Shown one piece after another: positions 37,613 through 51,900 of a stretch of DNA of 64,000 nucleotides. The DNA is taken from positions 1,729,947 to 1,793,946 of the forward strand of contig VFFE01007510.1 in NCBI GenBank assembly GCA_008921705.1, read 5' to 3'. Numbering within the stretch: the first letter of the stretch is position 1; every line of letters begins with the position of its first letter. The notes under the pieces are model-generated. The model searched no databases. It was not told where the DNA came from and saw only the letters and a list, made by a program, of their open reading frames with translations. The translations under genes were made by a program, and so were the position numbers. Origin of the DNA: Burhinus oedicnemus (Eukaryota > Chordata > Aves > Charadriiformes > Burhinidae).

Positions 37613-37676
37613 TCTAGAAAACACTGTGCTGCAAGCAGGTTTTGCTGCAAGCAGGTTTTCCATGTAGAAAACACTT
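37613..37676 (+). repeat. nested local duplications
   Basis: A 16-base unit (TGCTGCAAGCAGGTTT) occurs twice in tandem at 37627-37658. This pair is flanked by two copies of TAGAAAACACT, near 37615 and 37665. The arrangement suggests replication slippage or a small templated duplication. Confidence 0.75.
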
Positions 37677-40539
37677 AATGCACAAAGGAAGACACTTAAG
37701 TATTATAGCAGGAAGGTACTGATGGAGGAGAAACAGGCTAAGAAAAGGGAGGGAAAGACCATCATTTCTGATCTACTGTTCTTTCCACCTAGGAAGATAC
37801 TCCAAAGGAGAAAATGTAGCACAAAAAAAAATACTCTGGAAAGGGCAATCAGAGAGAGAGCACATACACACATCCTTCCCTTTGAGTAGACTTCCCTGAA
37901 TATTGCCTCAGCTGTCTGCTGAGCCCTCATAGAAGTACTTTCCTTTTTATTAAAACAAGTAATAAAAACCTTCCTTTTCATATTTTGGAGCCAGCAACTC
38001 TCCTCAGCGGCAGCAGTTTCCAAACCTTTTCTCACACAAGCCCCTACCTGCTCCATGCAGACTTTGCACGGAGCTCTGCATCTGTTTCATGGCACTGAAT
38101 CATCTGGGCCACTGGGCATCATGCAGCCCTGGAGATGGTCATGTGCTGCACTCTGCCCATTTGCCACCCAACATGACCCCTTCCAGGGCTTGGCTCCATG
38201 CAGGTTGTGTACCCGCCTTGGCTGAGTTCTTACAGATGACAGCTTAGGCAGCGCTGTTCCACACAAAGCCCATCAGTAATTAATGTGCAGTCACTTGTTA
38301 AGTCAGTCTCTGCCTGAAGACAGTTCTCAGCAACCCTAGGCTAAAGGGGGATATATACTCATTGTAGACATGCTGCTAATGCTAAGTTACAGGCATATAT
38401 AGAGTGTGGTTAATCAGAGGAAAATTCATATTCTTCCATTTGAAGAACACTTTGGTTTTGGACAATGCTGCTAAACCAAGTAGTAAAAGGAAATTAAAAT
38501 TAGCCCTGGATATTTCTCTCAAGAAAAGAGGTTCCTTCCAAAATTCCAGTGAAAATTGGCTTTGACCTGGCAGATTTATGAGGCTTTGAAACTTTCAGTT
38601 GGAGCCTAAGCAATAGTTTGTTTTGTGTTTAGAGTAATAATACTCCTTAACTGAGGCAAAGAGGGGCGGTGACACCACTATTTATGGCTTGTTGTCCCTC
38701 TCAGTTTCTGCACAGGGAATGCAGCTGGACTGGTTGTTGCTTTTACAATTACACGCTTTTTGTATTAGCAACCCTCACGTACTGAAAAACCACGAAACTG
38801 CTCCTCCAGAATGGAAGATTAATTAAAATGAAAAGCTTTTTGAAAATGATGGGTTTGGTTGCTGTTGCTCGTCTTCTTGTTTAAGCCATTTGTGTGTGTT
38901 TGTTCCAAGTTTCCAAATTTTTCCTCCAAATCAGGAACACTAGAAACTTTTAGGTCAAAGCTGAAGTCTTCATACATTTTAGGATTCTGTCCTAAAGCAC
39001 TAAATATCACAGTACTAGCAATAAACTGCCAGTCACTAACATAGAAACTTGACAGAGCTGTTTTGTCTTCTCAAATAGCTTCCTACATGAAGTGCTGGGA
39101 GCCTAGAAAGCTGAAAATATCACAAAAAGTTTGTGCAACATTTTTGACAGGTGGACATCCAAATATAGTCGAAAATTTAGCGTTCTTGCCTTTCTTTTAT
39201 GATTGCTCAAAGTTTGTACAACTCTAACCTCAGGTTTTCTTAATGTGCTGAAAGTGCCTTCTCTCTGTACAACCTCCTAAAAATTGGCTCAGTAATGTAC
39301 TTTGGCTTTTCTAAGTGGCAATAGTGAATAAAATGGGATTTTTTTCCTATTGAAAAGGCAAATAGCATTGTTTCTACTTTTGTACAAGAATTCAAGAGCT
39401 GCAGAATCAATAGGCTGTTTCATATCCCATCATCAGCAGATACTGGGCTGAAAGCCAGTTTCTTCACGATGCCTTTGTTTAGCCTACAGTTTTGGTCGTA
39501 CTGTAATTCTAGTTAATTGATTGCTGGTTTGTTTGAGTTAGCACAATTGAAAATGGTAATGTAGACATCCAAGAAATATTTGGGGCAGAACAGCTCATTA
39601 ATCAAAGTTACAGCATACCCAAAACTTTAAACAAGACCAGGTTAGGTTGGATATAACCCCTCCCACCTCTCTCCCACCTGAGACTCGGGAAGTCCACATC
39701 TCCCTGGGGTCTGCTGCACTGATGGAAGACAGCTCTCATCAGGACCTAGGGTGTGGTATGTCAGTCTGTTTGTTACAGGTGAAAGCAAACAGAATTCCTG
39801 CAGACGAAGCAAACCTTCCACCCAGTTCCCAACACCAAAGGGAGACAGGAAGATGCAATTCACTAAAAAAACAAAAGCACCTTGCCCCCATTAGTGCAGA
39901 CAGCTGAAGCAGCAAAGGTCAATGCAACTAAACCTTTACTTTTACCTCTACTTTACATTTGAGTGTGAAAGAAGCTGTTGTTTTCTGCTATTTTACACAT
40001 AATGACCACAGCGTAATTGTGGATGGTGGCTTATGCAGGACAGAACTGTGCAAAGCAGAACCGTTCTTCCACCAACAAAAATATCAAAAATATGAGCAGA
40101 CATATACAATTACACTTATGCATCCAAATGAAAAAGGATGATGGTCATTCTGATATGAATGTAACAAGCTCAAATGCTAGATTTTTTAGCACTATCCTAT
40201 AAAACACAGTGGATGAAAAAAAGCATAACTGATCTGGACACTCATGGTATTTCGGACTGATGTAGTAAAATAAGTGAAAAAATGGTACCATTCTTTAGGA
40301 GGCTCCTTTAAGAGGACTTGCAATTCAGGATCCCATGGTGTAGTTGCACTGTAACATAGATGGGATTTGGATGTGTTTACTATTCCCTTGTCTGACTTTA
40401 CCCCCGCATAGCATGGTTCAGTATGTGATACAATGGTTAGAGTCTTCACTGCTGTTCAGCTTTCACCACCCATAGGAGAGATTTAATGACAGAAAATTGT
40501 AACTTTGAATTTCGTAGTGTAATGAATTTATAATAGCCA
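37677..40539. other. gene-less AT-rich DNA
   Basis: No gene recognised. The part at about 38040-38300 is less AT-rich and has no long open frame. Nothing identifies it. Confidence 0.5.
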
Positions 40540-40612
40540 GGCTGGAAGTCGAGCACGGGTCTCTTGTCTCCCAGCTACGTGTTTTAACCCCAGAACTACC
40601 CTGTTCCCCACT
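40540..40612 (-). mobile_element. MIR/tRNA-SINE-like relic
   Basis: The plus strand reads CTGGAAGTCGAGCACGGGTC, then TCTCCCAGCTACGTGTTTTA and ACCCCAGAACTACCCTG. This resembles the reverse complement of a tRNA-derived SINE head containing the box B region (GGTTCGAnnCC). The match is by eye, and the relic is short and diverged. Confidence 0.48.
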
Positions 40613-43600
40613 GATGAACTTGCATACTATCTAATATTGCTGTTACAAGGCATGGACTTTGTGACAAAGGTTTCATCTGACTTCAGAAACCAGATAATAC
40701 AATACATACCTCTTCTGCAGAGTGGACATCAGGCTTGACTCTTATTGCTCTGGAATGGCTGACAGCAGCTCACTGCAAATGATTTGGGAGAATTTACATT
40801 TCTTATTTTTCCTTTTACACACATCAGTAAAAAACTTTAGTGTACTTATGATGGACTGAACTCAAACACAGCTGGTCCCCACTGCCTAAGCTCTGCCCAC
40901 CATAGAGAGCCATAAGCAGTTTTCAAAGTGCAGAATGATTAATGACAGGTCACTGTGGGGATGCTGAGAGACTCAGATTCGTGACTGATGCATGTGAAAG
41001 GACTGGTGAACAGGGGGTGGTCAGGTTTGAGAAAACAAATCCCGTCACTGAAATCAGTGAAAGCTGCTGACAATTGTTTTTGTGCACTAAGGTTATTTCT
41101 AAACATGAGAAAACTTACTGTTACTAACTGTACTTCTCTGTTTCCTCTTCCACTTGTCACAACCATCATCTTCCTGCTGTAGTTTAAAAAGGAAATATGG
41201 AAGTGGGAAACAAGTCAAGTGGCAGCCCCACCTTTGTGTAAGGAGTTTTCTATGTTCCATGGAAGTGTCATTCTTTAAATAAGCAGAGTGTTTCTACTTT
41301 TAATAATTTTTATTAATAAATTGAACTTCACCAGTCAACCATTATATCGATCACCTTATTATATTTTATTTATTAGACCTCTTTGTCCTAGGACATCAAT
41401 AACCCAAAACCAGATGACAGATGTGACCACTGAGAGTTTGTGTGACATGTGAGGACAGAGAGACTGGATGGCTAGAGGTGAGATTAAAGAATCAATGATG
41501 TCCTTTGAATGAACAGCCAAAGGTTTTAGACTATCTGTCCATTATTCTACTGTCTTATTCACTTCTGTCATACAGGTTTCTCTCCTCAGAGTACAGCAAA
41601 GAATATACCAAGAGTAAAGAGTCAAAATCAATGCTGTAATAGTAGCAGATTGGCTAAATGAAGCTAACTAACACTCTTATATGTCCTTCCCCTAGAAGCT
41701 TCAGCCCCAAACCACTTGATACTCTCCTCTTTATTTTTTTCTTAACCGTCTAACGTTAGAAGGGGTGCCTGCATCAGTACAGCTTCCTTGGTAAATCAGA
41801 CACTCCAAAATAAGGAAGACTTTAAGGAACAACAGCTCCATATCAGACACTATCCTTGCTAATCAAGTTAGAGAGATCTCTCCATACTTTTACAGTATAA
41901 TGACAAAACTGCACGAGATGTACACTGCCCTAGAGAAAAGACCAGGCAGAAGACCAAGACAGCAGCAGTTTTTTCCTGCAGTGGGAAATAAGGGAGATGG
42001 TAAGTTTGACTCTCAGAGTCACAGTTTTACCAAGGGCTCAGTCCCATTTTCAGTCACTGAGGGGTCTTCAACTTTCTTGCTCCTGGCACGCCTGGAATTT
42101 CCCCTGTATTCATGGAAACCACAATGAGCTTGTACTGAATACCCTGGGAAGAGCTTGTACTGTATGTGGGGCATATTAAAAAAACACCTTGCACGGGAGC
42201 CAGCACAACATACCACGTGGAACAATGCTCAGTGGCCCGGCCAAGTGTATGCAGCATGGATGGGAAATCCCAGCCCTAAGACAGCAGCCTTCCTGACCAT
42301 CCCTCACCCACGTGACTGAATCTTCTGTCCCACTGTGCTTGGCAGTGCTTTGTCCTTTATCTTTAAATCACTTCAAGAAAAACAGATTAATAAGAACCAT
42401 ATGTTAAGCCTGTTTAAGAAAGACCCTCTCCTTATTAGAAGATGCTACAGGGAGGGACCCACATGCTATATACTATGGAAATCATTATCATCCCTTTGAA
42501 ACTTCAGTTAACAGCAGTGTTTCTGTCACATAGTAGAAGAGTTTTCTATGTTGAAAAAAACACAGAAACCAACAGCAAAGTACAATAGGTTTTTTTTCAG
42601 AAACATTTACAGAATTGGTTTTAATTTAGTTAAATCCATGCAATTTTGTGTATAAGCAAGGGTTGAAAATAAGAAGTACAAAATTATTCTAAAAGAAAAC
42701 ATGCATAGTCTTCATAACATTTAAGTCATTCTTATTTAATAGGTAGTGGCTAAAACATGGTCTATGTCGTGGTTCAGTTAGAAGAGGCCTAGCTAAAAAG
42801 AAAAGTTACTGAACAAAATTGGTCCTGTTTTACCTCAAACCAGGACAGTCTATCAAGATGGGTGGAGTTTTCCTAGTAGAGGCTCTGAAATTGTTTCCTC
42901 ATAACAAAACTTCAGAATCCTTTTGTCAGCACATATGATTTCCTGTGCTCTTTACTGTATTCCAAAAGCCAAAATACGCATCCTATCGTAACAAAACTGG
43001 TTTACCAAGAAAAACAAACAGGGAAATGGATCGGCATGGTGTCAGTACTGCAGGCAGCTTTTTGTATTTGTTGGAAGATCTCATTGGGTTATGGAACAGT
43101 AATTCTTTGTAGGCATGCTCACTTTCAACAGAAATAGTGATTAAAAAAAGATCTAAGACCATTCCTCTTGTAGCTACAAGGTTGAAATCCCCAGCAGTAA
43201 ACCTAAAACTGGCCATTAGTTCAACTTTGTTACATGGTATGCAGCTATGCAAAACAAAGTCTGTTGATAAAATGAAGATCATCATCCTAGAATACCAAAA
43301 TAGACTGCTCCTTCCCTACAGAAGACATTCATCACTCCATCAGTGAAATACGTTTACTACTCTGTGTCACTGTTAATAGGGATCTACTGGGGACAGAATA
43401 TTTGAAGTAAAGCCTCCAGTAAAAGCAGAAAGTGGACAGACTGCAAGAATTCACACAGAAATTGGGCCAGCCTAGAGTTTTAGAAGTTTCTAGGCTCCAG
43501 TTCCACAAGATAATTTAATAGTTTAGTAAGCTGTGGTTCCATGGGCAAAAAAGCAAACCTAGTGTCCTACAAAGAGGTCAACAAAGAGGAAAGTCTCACC

Positions 43601-44149
43601 CTGCCCAGCCTCTCTTCTCCTCTGCCCTGCTCTCATGCTACACACTGGACATCTGGACTCTTCTGAACACTGCCCTAACCTAGTAGAAAATTGCCCAGCT
43701 CTCTTACTGAGTTATTTCCTGGTGGGCTAGTGGGTTAGCCTCCCCTCAGCATGAAAAGGAATGAATAGGAAGGGACAGAGTGGCAAGTCCATGGACAACG
43801 GTAAGACTCTTCCATCTTGGCAGCTATGAGCTATTAGGTTGCGCAGCTGCCCAAGGAACCACTGCTCAGCAAATAACATCATGACAAGAGTCAAAGAGTA
43901 AGGGCTCCTGGAGTCACTCACCTCAGCTGCTAAAAAGGACACTTGCTGCTGACTTCAGCTAACAGTTTGATCTTACTAATTCCATGAAATTACAAAGTGG
44001 GTGAAGATGTCTTGCAGGCAAGTTTAGGAAATCTCTGTGATATTTGGTTTGCAGCAGGGAATCTGACTAGCAGACATCCAAGAGAGAGGGGGGACTGCAT
44101 TGTGTTAGGCTACAAATACATAACAAAAATTGTCTTCTGCAAACACTTT
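40613..44149. other. gene-less AT-rich DNA
   Basis: No gene recognised. A 100-codon minus-strand frame at 42983-43285 has a roughly protein-like composition but no recognised domain and no supporting splice signals. A/T-rich stretches near 41300-41380 contain TAATTTTTATTAATAAA-type sequence. Confidence 0.5.
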
Positions 44150-44275
44150 ACAGCTGAGCAAACCAGATAAAATCAGAAGTAAAAAATGACCATGTCTATA
44201 CTACAGGTTGATAGCAATATCAGAACTCAAATTCAGGTCCCTTGAGGCCCTGCTGGCTCATTATCCACTAAATAT
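44150..44275 (-). mobile_element. MIR/CORE-SINE-like relic
   Basis: The plus strand resembles the reverse complement of a MIR-type SINE: a weak CORE-like section (ATAAAATCAGAAGTAAAAAA), then ATCAGAACTCAAATTCAGGT, then CCTGCTGGCTCATTATCCAC and TAAAT. It is the most extended of the SINE-like relics here but also diverged. Confidence 0.45.
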
Positions 44276-45474
44276 CTCTCTCGTTTTCCCAACACCTTGG
44301 ACATAGTAAGAGCTCCACTAGCTTATATTGTAGGGTCTGTAACTCTTACTAGTCAAAAGTTAAATCCATCAAAGCAGTGGAAGAAACCATTCAAGTGAAC
44401 TGCAAATGCACACTAGACATTGGGCTTAAGAAAAAGATTTGGTTCAATGACAATTTTGATTCCAATGATATAGTGTTATCCCATAAGCGTCAATTGTTAG
44501 AAAGACCTATGGAGTTTGCCATTTTGCTTGTTTATGTTTTATTGCAGATTTGTGCAGGACTGAATGGACAATTGTTGTCTGCTACTGAGTTAAAACTGTG
44601 GAGAATATTCATGCTTCAACAGAGTGAGACTACTCTAGAAGGCAATTCATCTCTTAACTCTGTCTAAATAACACACACAGTAGTTAGCATCAACTTAGGT
44701 ACCTTAGATGTTTATTGACCTGTGTATCTACTCTGCTAGAGCAGACTGTATTCTGCTGAAGCCTTTTGAACTCCTACTTGTGTTTGTGGTTTGCAGACCA
44801 CGCAAATTTCCCAGAACAAGGAGAACCTCCAACACATTTTAATTTATGAAACATGTGCAGCCCATATGAGAAGTGTATCCCAGAGGAATGGAAAATTATA
44901 GAGTGTACAATGTGTGGATAAGGAGCAACTGGTGTTGAGAGTAATTAAATTTTGGGACTGACTAATTTCAAGCCACAGTGTGCACTAATTAATCCACACA
45001 GTGCTCCTGTGAAAGAAACGCAGAAAGGTCTGAGATTGAGGGTTTGTCAATGGGTGAAAATTGACATATAGCAGGATAGGGAGACAGTTTTAAAAGCATA
45101 GCTGCTTCAGATTGCCCATATGAGTAGACATTCCTATTCTGGAGCAAGTGTGACTTTTTCTAGCTTGCTAAGTCCAAATGCAAATCATCTTGAACTCATT
45201 TAGAAAGAGAGAGGAAAAAAATCCACTTCTATTCCAGATAAAACCATCCAAATTCCCAAACCAGTTACTCATTTAATCTATAGACAAGCCTCAAAACCTA
45301 TTATGTGCTGGAGTCCTTCAGTTGTTGCATATTTTTCACATCTGACGAGTGTGCTGGTATAATTCTGATGACACTACCTCCAAAGGACCATTAGAACTAG
45401 GAGTGTGCCGAGGGGGGACAAGGATGACTGCAAATATGGGCTCAGCTTTCTTCAGCTCCATTGACCTGTGCTTG
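44276..45474. other. gene-less DNA
   Basis: No gene recognised. A 96-codon frame at 44377-44667 (plus) has no recognised features. At about 44930-45005 there are several TAATTA-like cores that could be homeodomain sites. Confidence 0.45.
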
Positions 45475-45925
45475 TGGGCAGAGGAGGTTTATAAAATCAT
45501 AACTAGGACAGAGAAGATGAGTAAGGAACAATTGTTCATTATTTCTCACCATATAAACAAATTAATTTATCCAATGGCTGGTTTAAAACCAGGTAAAAAC
45601 AAAGGAATACTTTTCCACACAACAAGAAATTGAGCTGTATGACTCACTGCTAAATTAAGTTTGGATGTGAAATGTATTAACAGGTTCAAAATGGGACTAG
45701 GCAAGTCAACAGCAGAAAGGTCTATCGAGGATAACTAAACAATGGCCCTAACATAGTATCAAGGGGAGGAAATGCCTGCAGCACTGATCGCTAGAAGAAA
45801 GGAAAGAGGAACGGATCATTGCTCTGTTTCTTAAGCTCTTTCCCTAAGCTGTTGGTACTGACCATTGTCTGAGACAGGTCAACAGGATGGTCAACCAGTG
45901 TGGGACTTCTTAAGCTGATGTTTTT
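45475..45925 (+). mobile_element. ancient CR1-group LINE 3' relic
   Basis: This is a much older LINE of the CR1 group, distinct from the avian CR1 tails elsewhere. In order it shows GAGGAGGTTTATAAAATCAT, GAACAATTGTTCATTATTTC, TGGTTTAAAACCAGGTAAAA, CTTTTCCACACAACAAGAAA with GAGCTGTATGACTCACTGCT, AGAAAGGTCTATCGAGG, and finally AGACAGGTCAACAGGATGG. These follow the well-known end of the CR1 reverse-transcriptase frame and 3' UTR seen in reptiles and as fossils in other amniotes. It is heavily mutated, lacks the expected terminal repeat and cannot encode protein. Confidence 0.78.
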
Positions 45926-48900
45926 GTGGGTTTCCAGTGACTACATTTGTGCTTGAATGGATTTCAACGTTACATTCGAAAGAAGTAATGGTAACATATT
46001 ACACAGAGTGCAAAGCACCAGAGCTGGTTTTGGATCCAACCCTTTCGGGTTTCTTCTTTTTCATCGCAAGTATGATGTGATGTCATGTGATTTCTACGTA
46101 ATTTCTACCTAAGGAGCTCTGCAGCTGTATGGGAGGGATGGTGAACACTATCACTATGAAATAAGAAGGTAACTATAAATAAGTCAGTTCCTTCCATGCC
46201 CTATCTTTATTGGACTCAAAAAAATCTCTTGCTATAATAATCCAGATGAGTGAATGATTTCTTTATGAGGGTCTTGACATTTTGGTCACATCTGACTAAT
46301 TGAATGTTATGGTCATTGTTCCAGGGGCTGTATATTGAGAATGAATTTGCTTGTAACCTTCTGGGCTCTAAAACTGGATTGAAATACACAATGAAGTCTT
46401 TATGGTCTTTCTGGGCTCTGCCAATTCTACAGTTACCAAAACCAAAATGATACAAAACTCCTCTTGCTTCTCTGTTTATTTCCACATTTCATGGTGCTTT
46501 TTTCACTTGATAATGCATTTGACAGATTAAAACTCTCTCTAACCTATTTTTGGTTCCAGTGCTATTAATGTGTGTATTAAAAAGAGTTTTTCAGTTAAGG
46601 ATGGACAAATTCATTTTGCCTAATTTTGGCCTGACATACACACACAAAAAAAGATGGGATCAAAAGTTCAGTTTGACCTTTTTATGGTATCCTTTATGTT
46701 TAGTAATGAGAGAAGAGCCAATGAAAAATAGATGGCAGCAAAAAATAGAATAGAATTCAGAAGAGATAATACATAAGGAGAAAATTCGTATTACGATCAC
46801 CCAAATACACTAGGCCAGTTTCTGTGGGATGATGGAGAGTCTGACATCCCTACTATAGCACACAAGGTTCAATCAAAAAAATACCAAACTCAGGTGTGAA
46901 GTGGACCACACTTTTTGCCAAAACATAAGATTTTAAAATAATCTAGCTTTATGTAAAGGAACCAACTGACAGATGGTTTCTATATCTATTCTTATATTAA
47001 AAACAAACTGATATTTTGAAAAAACTTGTGAAGGGATTAAAAATACACTTATCAAAGGGACATCTTATCCTAAGAAAAACTGCAAGTAAGAACAAAAACA
47101 TAGTGCATAGAATGGTAAGCTATCAGTTAGCATTTTAATTGCATTGTATATTACAAACATTATGTCATTTAGGTGTTATTTAATGCTATAAATATTATAT
47201 ATCCTCCAGCATTCAAATTGTTTTAGAAATTAAAATACCAACACCAAATCAGATTCCATTGAACCTATCTACATAAAGCACCTCTACTGAAACCAAAGAC
47301 ATTGAATAGAGGGATGGATGGTATGAGTCGTTTCCAAAATAGTCTGCTAATTGCTTACGGAGTTTTCAGCAATACAAATTATATTAGAATTGTAGCTGTG
47401 GTAAAACATGTTTAAGGAAACAAAATTTGTTTATTCAGTAATAATAGACAAGGAAGAAAAAAGTAGGTTTCTTCCAAAATGCAGTAACCATATAAATTTC
47501 AGGAATGAGTGTCATGCGTTTGTTGGAAGCCCATCACAAAAAGAAGATGCAAATAAAGCTGAGGAACTCTGTGTTGCACTGAAATAATGAACCTTGTGAT
47601 ACTACTCAGGAGCTCAAATACTATATGAGCAGTTTATGAATAGCTGCTAAAAATAAGAAAGAATATTTTTTTTAAATTCTATGGACACCAGAGCCAAAGG
47701 AATGCTTTTTTCCAGAAAATGCTGAAGGCTTGTTAAATATAACAAGAGAGTTACAGCAACAAAAGTAAAGAGGTTCTTGGTTTTCTCAGAAAGCAAGGCT
47801 TCCGTCATCACATTTCCCACTCCCAGACATTTTGGGGACTATTGAAACATTTCAGTCAAAATGAGCATACGCTAAAAGTCTCAAAGATAATTATAAACCC
47901 AACAGCTTTATTAAAATAGAGGTTTGGTAGAAGTATGATACCAAATAAATGTTTTCACATGGTAAAGGCACATAGGAATAAACTATTCTAGATTCCCATT
48001 CCAGGTCTCCCATTCAACACTTACCTAGCTGCAAACTAAGCAGGGAAAATCACAGGAGCATGCTATTGCATATTAACTTCTTTCCCCCCACTGACTTGAG
48101 ATGCAAACCCTCCTCCCAGATACTGAAAACATCGGTCTTGTTCCGTCCTCTGCTTGAGACAACTTGAAGATGTATTTCTAAATTTCCAGAAAAGGCTCAG
48201 ACCACAGATGTATATGGCACAGTTATCTGAATTTTTGGTCTATCCAAAGTATGAAGTGCAACTGGAACCTGACAGTCCTGCTTCCCAGAGGAAAGGGCAA
48301 AAGCTGAGTTCCCTCTCACCGATGGGGCAGTTCTAGCAGGCAGGACCCAGGAATCCACTACAGCCCGGGAAGGAGTCTCATCTCTGAAATATGAGGAGGA
48401 GTTGGCATCTCTGAGGAGGTGGGACTCAAACCCCTTCAGTAGGAGAAGAAACATGAACTCGCATCCCAGGACAGTAGGACAGTATTCCAGCAGGTGAGCT
48501 ATTAGATAAAGAGGCAATCCTCCTGATGGACTTTTTAAAGCCAGACTTTCAATTCCTCTCCTCTTTCCCTCTTCTCTCTTCTACCACTTCCTAAATAAAA
48601 ATATTCCAACAGCAAAGAACTCATTCTACGTTGAACACAGCAGCTTTTCTTCATCTTTCCTTCATGGTCTGAGATGGCTCTGCTGGAGTTTTTGTGTCCG
48701 CTAGACACAATGATGAACACGTTTACATACAAAGCTGTATGAACAACAGCAGTCTGAGAAATGTACTGCTGCAATTAGAGATGCCAAAATCTCTTTTCCC
48801 CATTGTTTCTTGAATCAATGAAGAAATACAGAGAAGACAAAAAGAAATGGCATTAATTTATGTCTCTCTCTGACTGCTTTACACACACTCACATATCTCA

Positions 48901-51900
48901 GTGGGATTTCTGGAAATAATGCAAAGCCTCTCCAGCACTTAAGATGCAGTGCCTCCAAATACAACAGAAGATCTCTACAGCCAATAAGCAGGAAAATTTA
49001 CATAAAAATGGAAACTAATTTACCCCACCATAAAGAAAATGTTCTTTATCTGGCAAGCAGTATGCATCTGCATTTGCATATACTTCTTTGCAAATAGTAT
49101 TACAAGCACTGTCAGATGCATCCTGCTGCTGCTGTGAAAAAAAGCAGACAGCATTTATCTCAACTGTTATTTATTGTTCAGTGAATGGGGTATTTTAGGA
49201 CATACCTCAACAAAAGACACCTATCTTATCCAATTTTTTCTTAAGCATAAGCATGTGTAAGATATTATGAGAAAAACATGTTTTTCCCTTTGCTCATCAG
49301 CTTCTTGATTTTTTCTGTGGAATGGCAAAACAAAGCCATGCTATGTTCTCTGCAGGGCTATTTTCACAGTGGAATAAGTTTCAGAGTAGTGACTTGTTAC
49401 TCTTCCACTATTAAAAACATAAAAATAAAAAACTGATTCGTTGTCCTTCCTTCAAAGAGCTGGAAGGCAGAATTTCCAGCAATATTCCCGGTATCTCTGT
49501 GAGCAAAAAACAATAACAGAAGTTTAGCATACATAATAAAGGAAGGAAGAGACAATGAAAGCAATGCTTGTGTTTATTTTATGCAGTGTTTGCATTCGAC
49601 TGTCACTGACTTCAATGCAAATGCCCTTTTCCACAACATCTACCGTATGAAACTGACACTGTAGGAGCCATACCCCAAAGTGGGAAGCACAGTATAAAAT
49701 TAACCAGGCAAACAACCATCAGTCTCCTTGGAAGCTACGACAGCATGGGACAGCAATGTACAGACTCCTTTTGCCCTATCTGCCTTATTAGGACTTTTCC
49801 CATATTCTCGCTTCTTCTCTTGTTTTGCCTTTAAATAAATGAAATAGCGATAGGAAAGCAATAGGGCCCCTAGCTACAGTAAACACAGGTGGACAAAACA
49901 GATTAAAAGTTCATTTTATGATCTTATATTCAAAGAAAATAAAAAGCTCATGCTGGGACTTGGTGTGGTGTTTTGGAACACAGCTTGCTTTCCCTGATTA
50001 CTTGTCTGACCTTTGTACCGAATACCACAAACTATCAATACAATATGCAGAAATGATGTCAGCCCTTTGATATGGAGGGTGAGGGATGGCTCATTTGGGA
50101 TATTTATTTTAATGATATCACAATCACACATTGTGTGGTTTGAATTAAATAGATGCTTTTGAGCTTAAAAAACTCTATTGATCTTTCAAATGATTCTTTT
50201 ATTTTTGTCTGGCAGTCCACTATGCTCCCTAGCACTGTTGCCATTTAAGTGACTTCACAGCTGATGCAGTAAACACACTCAAAGATATAAACACCTCAGG
50301 TATATTTTAAAATTGAAAAAAATATAACTATCTTTGCCTCAAAAAGAAACTGAGAATTAATAATCAGTTCCTGGTAACTGTAATGGAAAGCCAGAAGCAG
50401 CATGTGCAAGGTCCCTATGAATCAAACTCATGTGGCATCAGATCTGTCAGTAAGACATTTGCCTCACAAAAACTGCACCTCCAAAAAATAATTTCCGAGT
50501 TTATGCCTCTGACCATAGTAAAAATGAATGAGATGCAAAAGAAGAGTCTGTAGCTTGCATGCACTGAACATCAGTGCAAATTCCATTTTCCAAAGGCTTT
50601 ACAAGTTGATGTTGATGCTGTATTACGTATCGTTAATGAGAGCTAGACATGAAAATAAAATCTGAATTAATACAATAGCTTAAAATAAATTACTGTAAAT
50701 GGTTGTCTCAAAACTAAATTAAAATTTTCATTCTGATTTCAATTTTTCACTACATTTACCTGGTTTATCATCCCTATTTTCAAATTAATTAAAATCTACA
50801 CTAGAACTAGATTTTTGTTTTGAAACTGACCGTGAAATCCTAAATATTTTCTGAATTATTTGATTTCTCTCTTCCTTCTCCTCAGGCCCCCACTGAATTG
50901 CTTTACACATTTGAAGTATCCCAGACTGTTTTCCACCTACTGCAATAAAGTGCAGCAGGGACAGGACCACAATTCATGCTGAAACCAATGTTATAAACAA
51001 CTGGAGAAAACAGAGCACTGCCAGAAGCATGAGGTGACTTGATCATTTTAGGGTAATGGTCTTAGTGTTCTGCATGGTTGTGAGTCAGGAAGGAACGAGA
51101 GCCCTGTCATGCCCTGTTTTCTTTAACTGCCTTTCAGTGAGGATGAACTTGAATGTAGCCTAGATATATTAGGACTTTGTATCTGCAAGTTATCAATAAA
51201 GGACATTAATAAAGATCTAGAAGTCTCAAATATCAAAAAAACATGAAAGGCGTTGCTAGAAACACATCAGAGACATCAGTAGCCCTCAAATTTTCACTGC
51301 TTCCTTGATTTACTCTCAGTGCCAGCCATCAATGTTCCAAATGAAGAGCACAAATTAGTTCAGGACATCCTTGTTCTGAAAAATAGTAAAGAAAAAGATG
51401 AATGCAGATCACTAGTACTTGTCAAATCAACACACAAAGAAATAACAACAGAGGCAATACAGAAGAAGTTGAAACAAACAGTTTTGCTTTTGCGGGCAGT
51501 CTCTTCGCAAAAAGAGACTACAGGAAAATCTACCACAGTTTATACCTCTCATAGTTTTATAACAAAAAGACTGTCCTAACAGCATGTTTATTCAGCACTT
51601 GACCTACTACCAGTTGGTATAGGTATGTGCATTTATGCATTTAATTTGGTTTCTATTGATGTACTGATTGAGCTCTACGTGCTTAGATGACATAAGTTTC
51701 TGAGGATAGAACTTATTTTAATTATACGTACTTCTGCTGTATTTACTGTGATCTGTAAGTATTGCAATGATGCCTGCAGTATCCTGTCAAGCGTTAGTCT
51801 ACATCTAGAAGGTGTACTAAGAAATAATTTTTCTTAATAATAATAATTACATTTAATTCATTTAACTATAACTGTCCTTTGGTTCCAAAAGTACAGTCTG

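Noticed and set aside
48020..48045. Minus-strand donor CTAG / GTAAGTG
   Set aside because: The nearest acceptor would give an exon of about 11 bases, so the donor match is probably chance.
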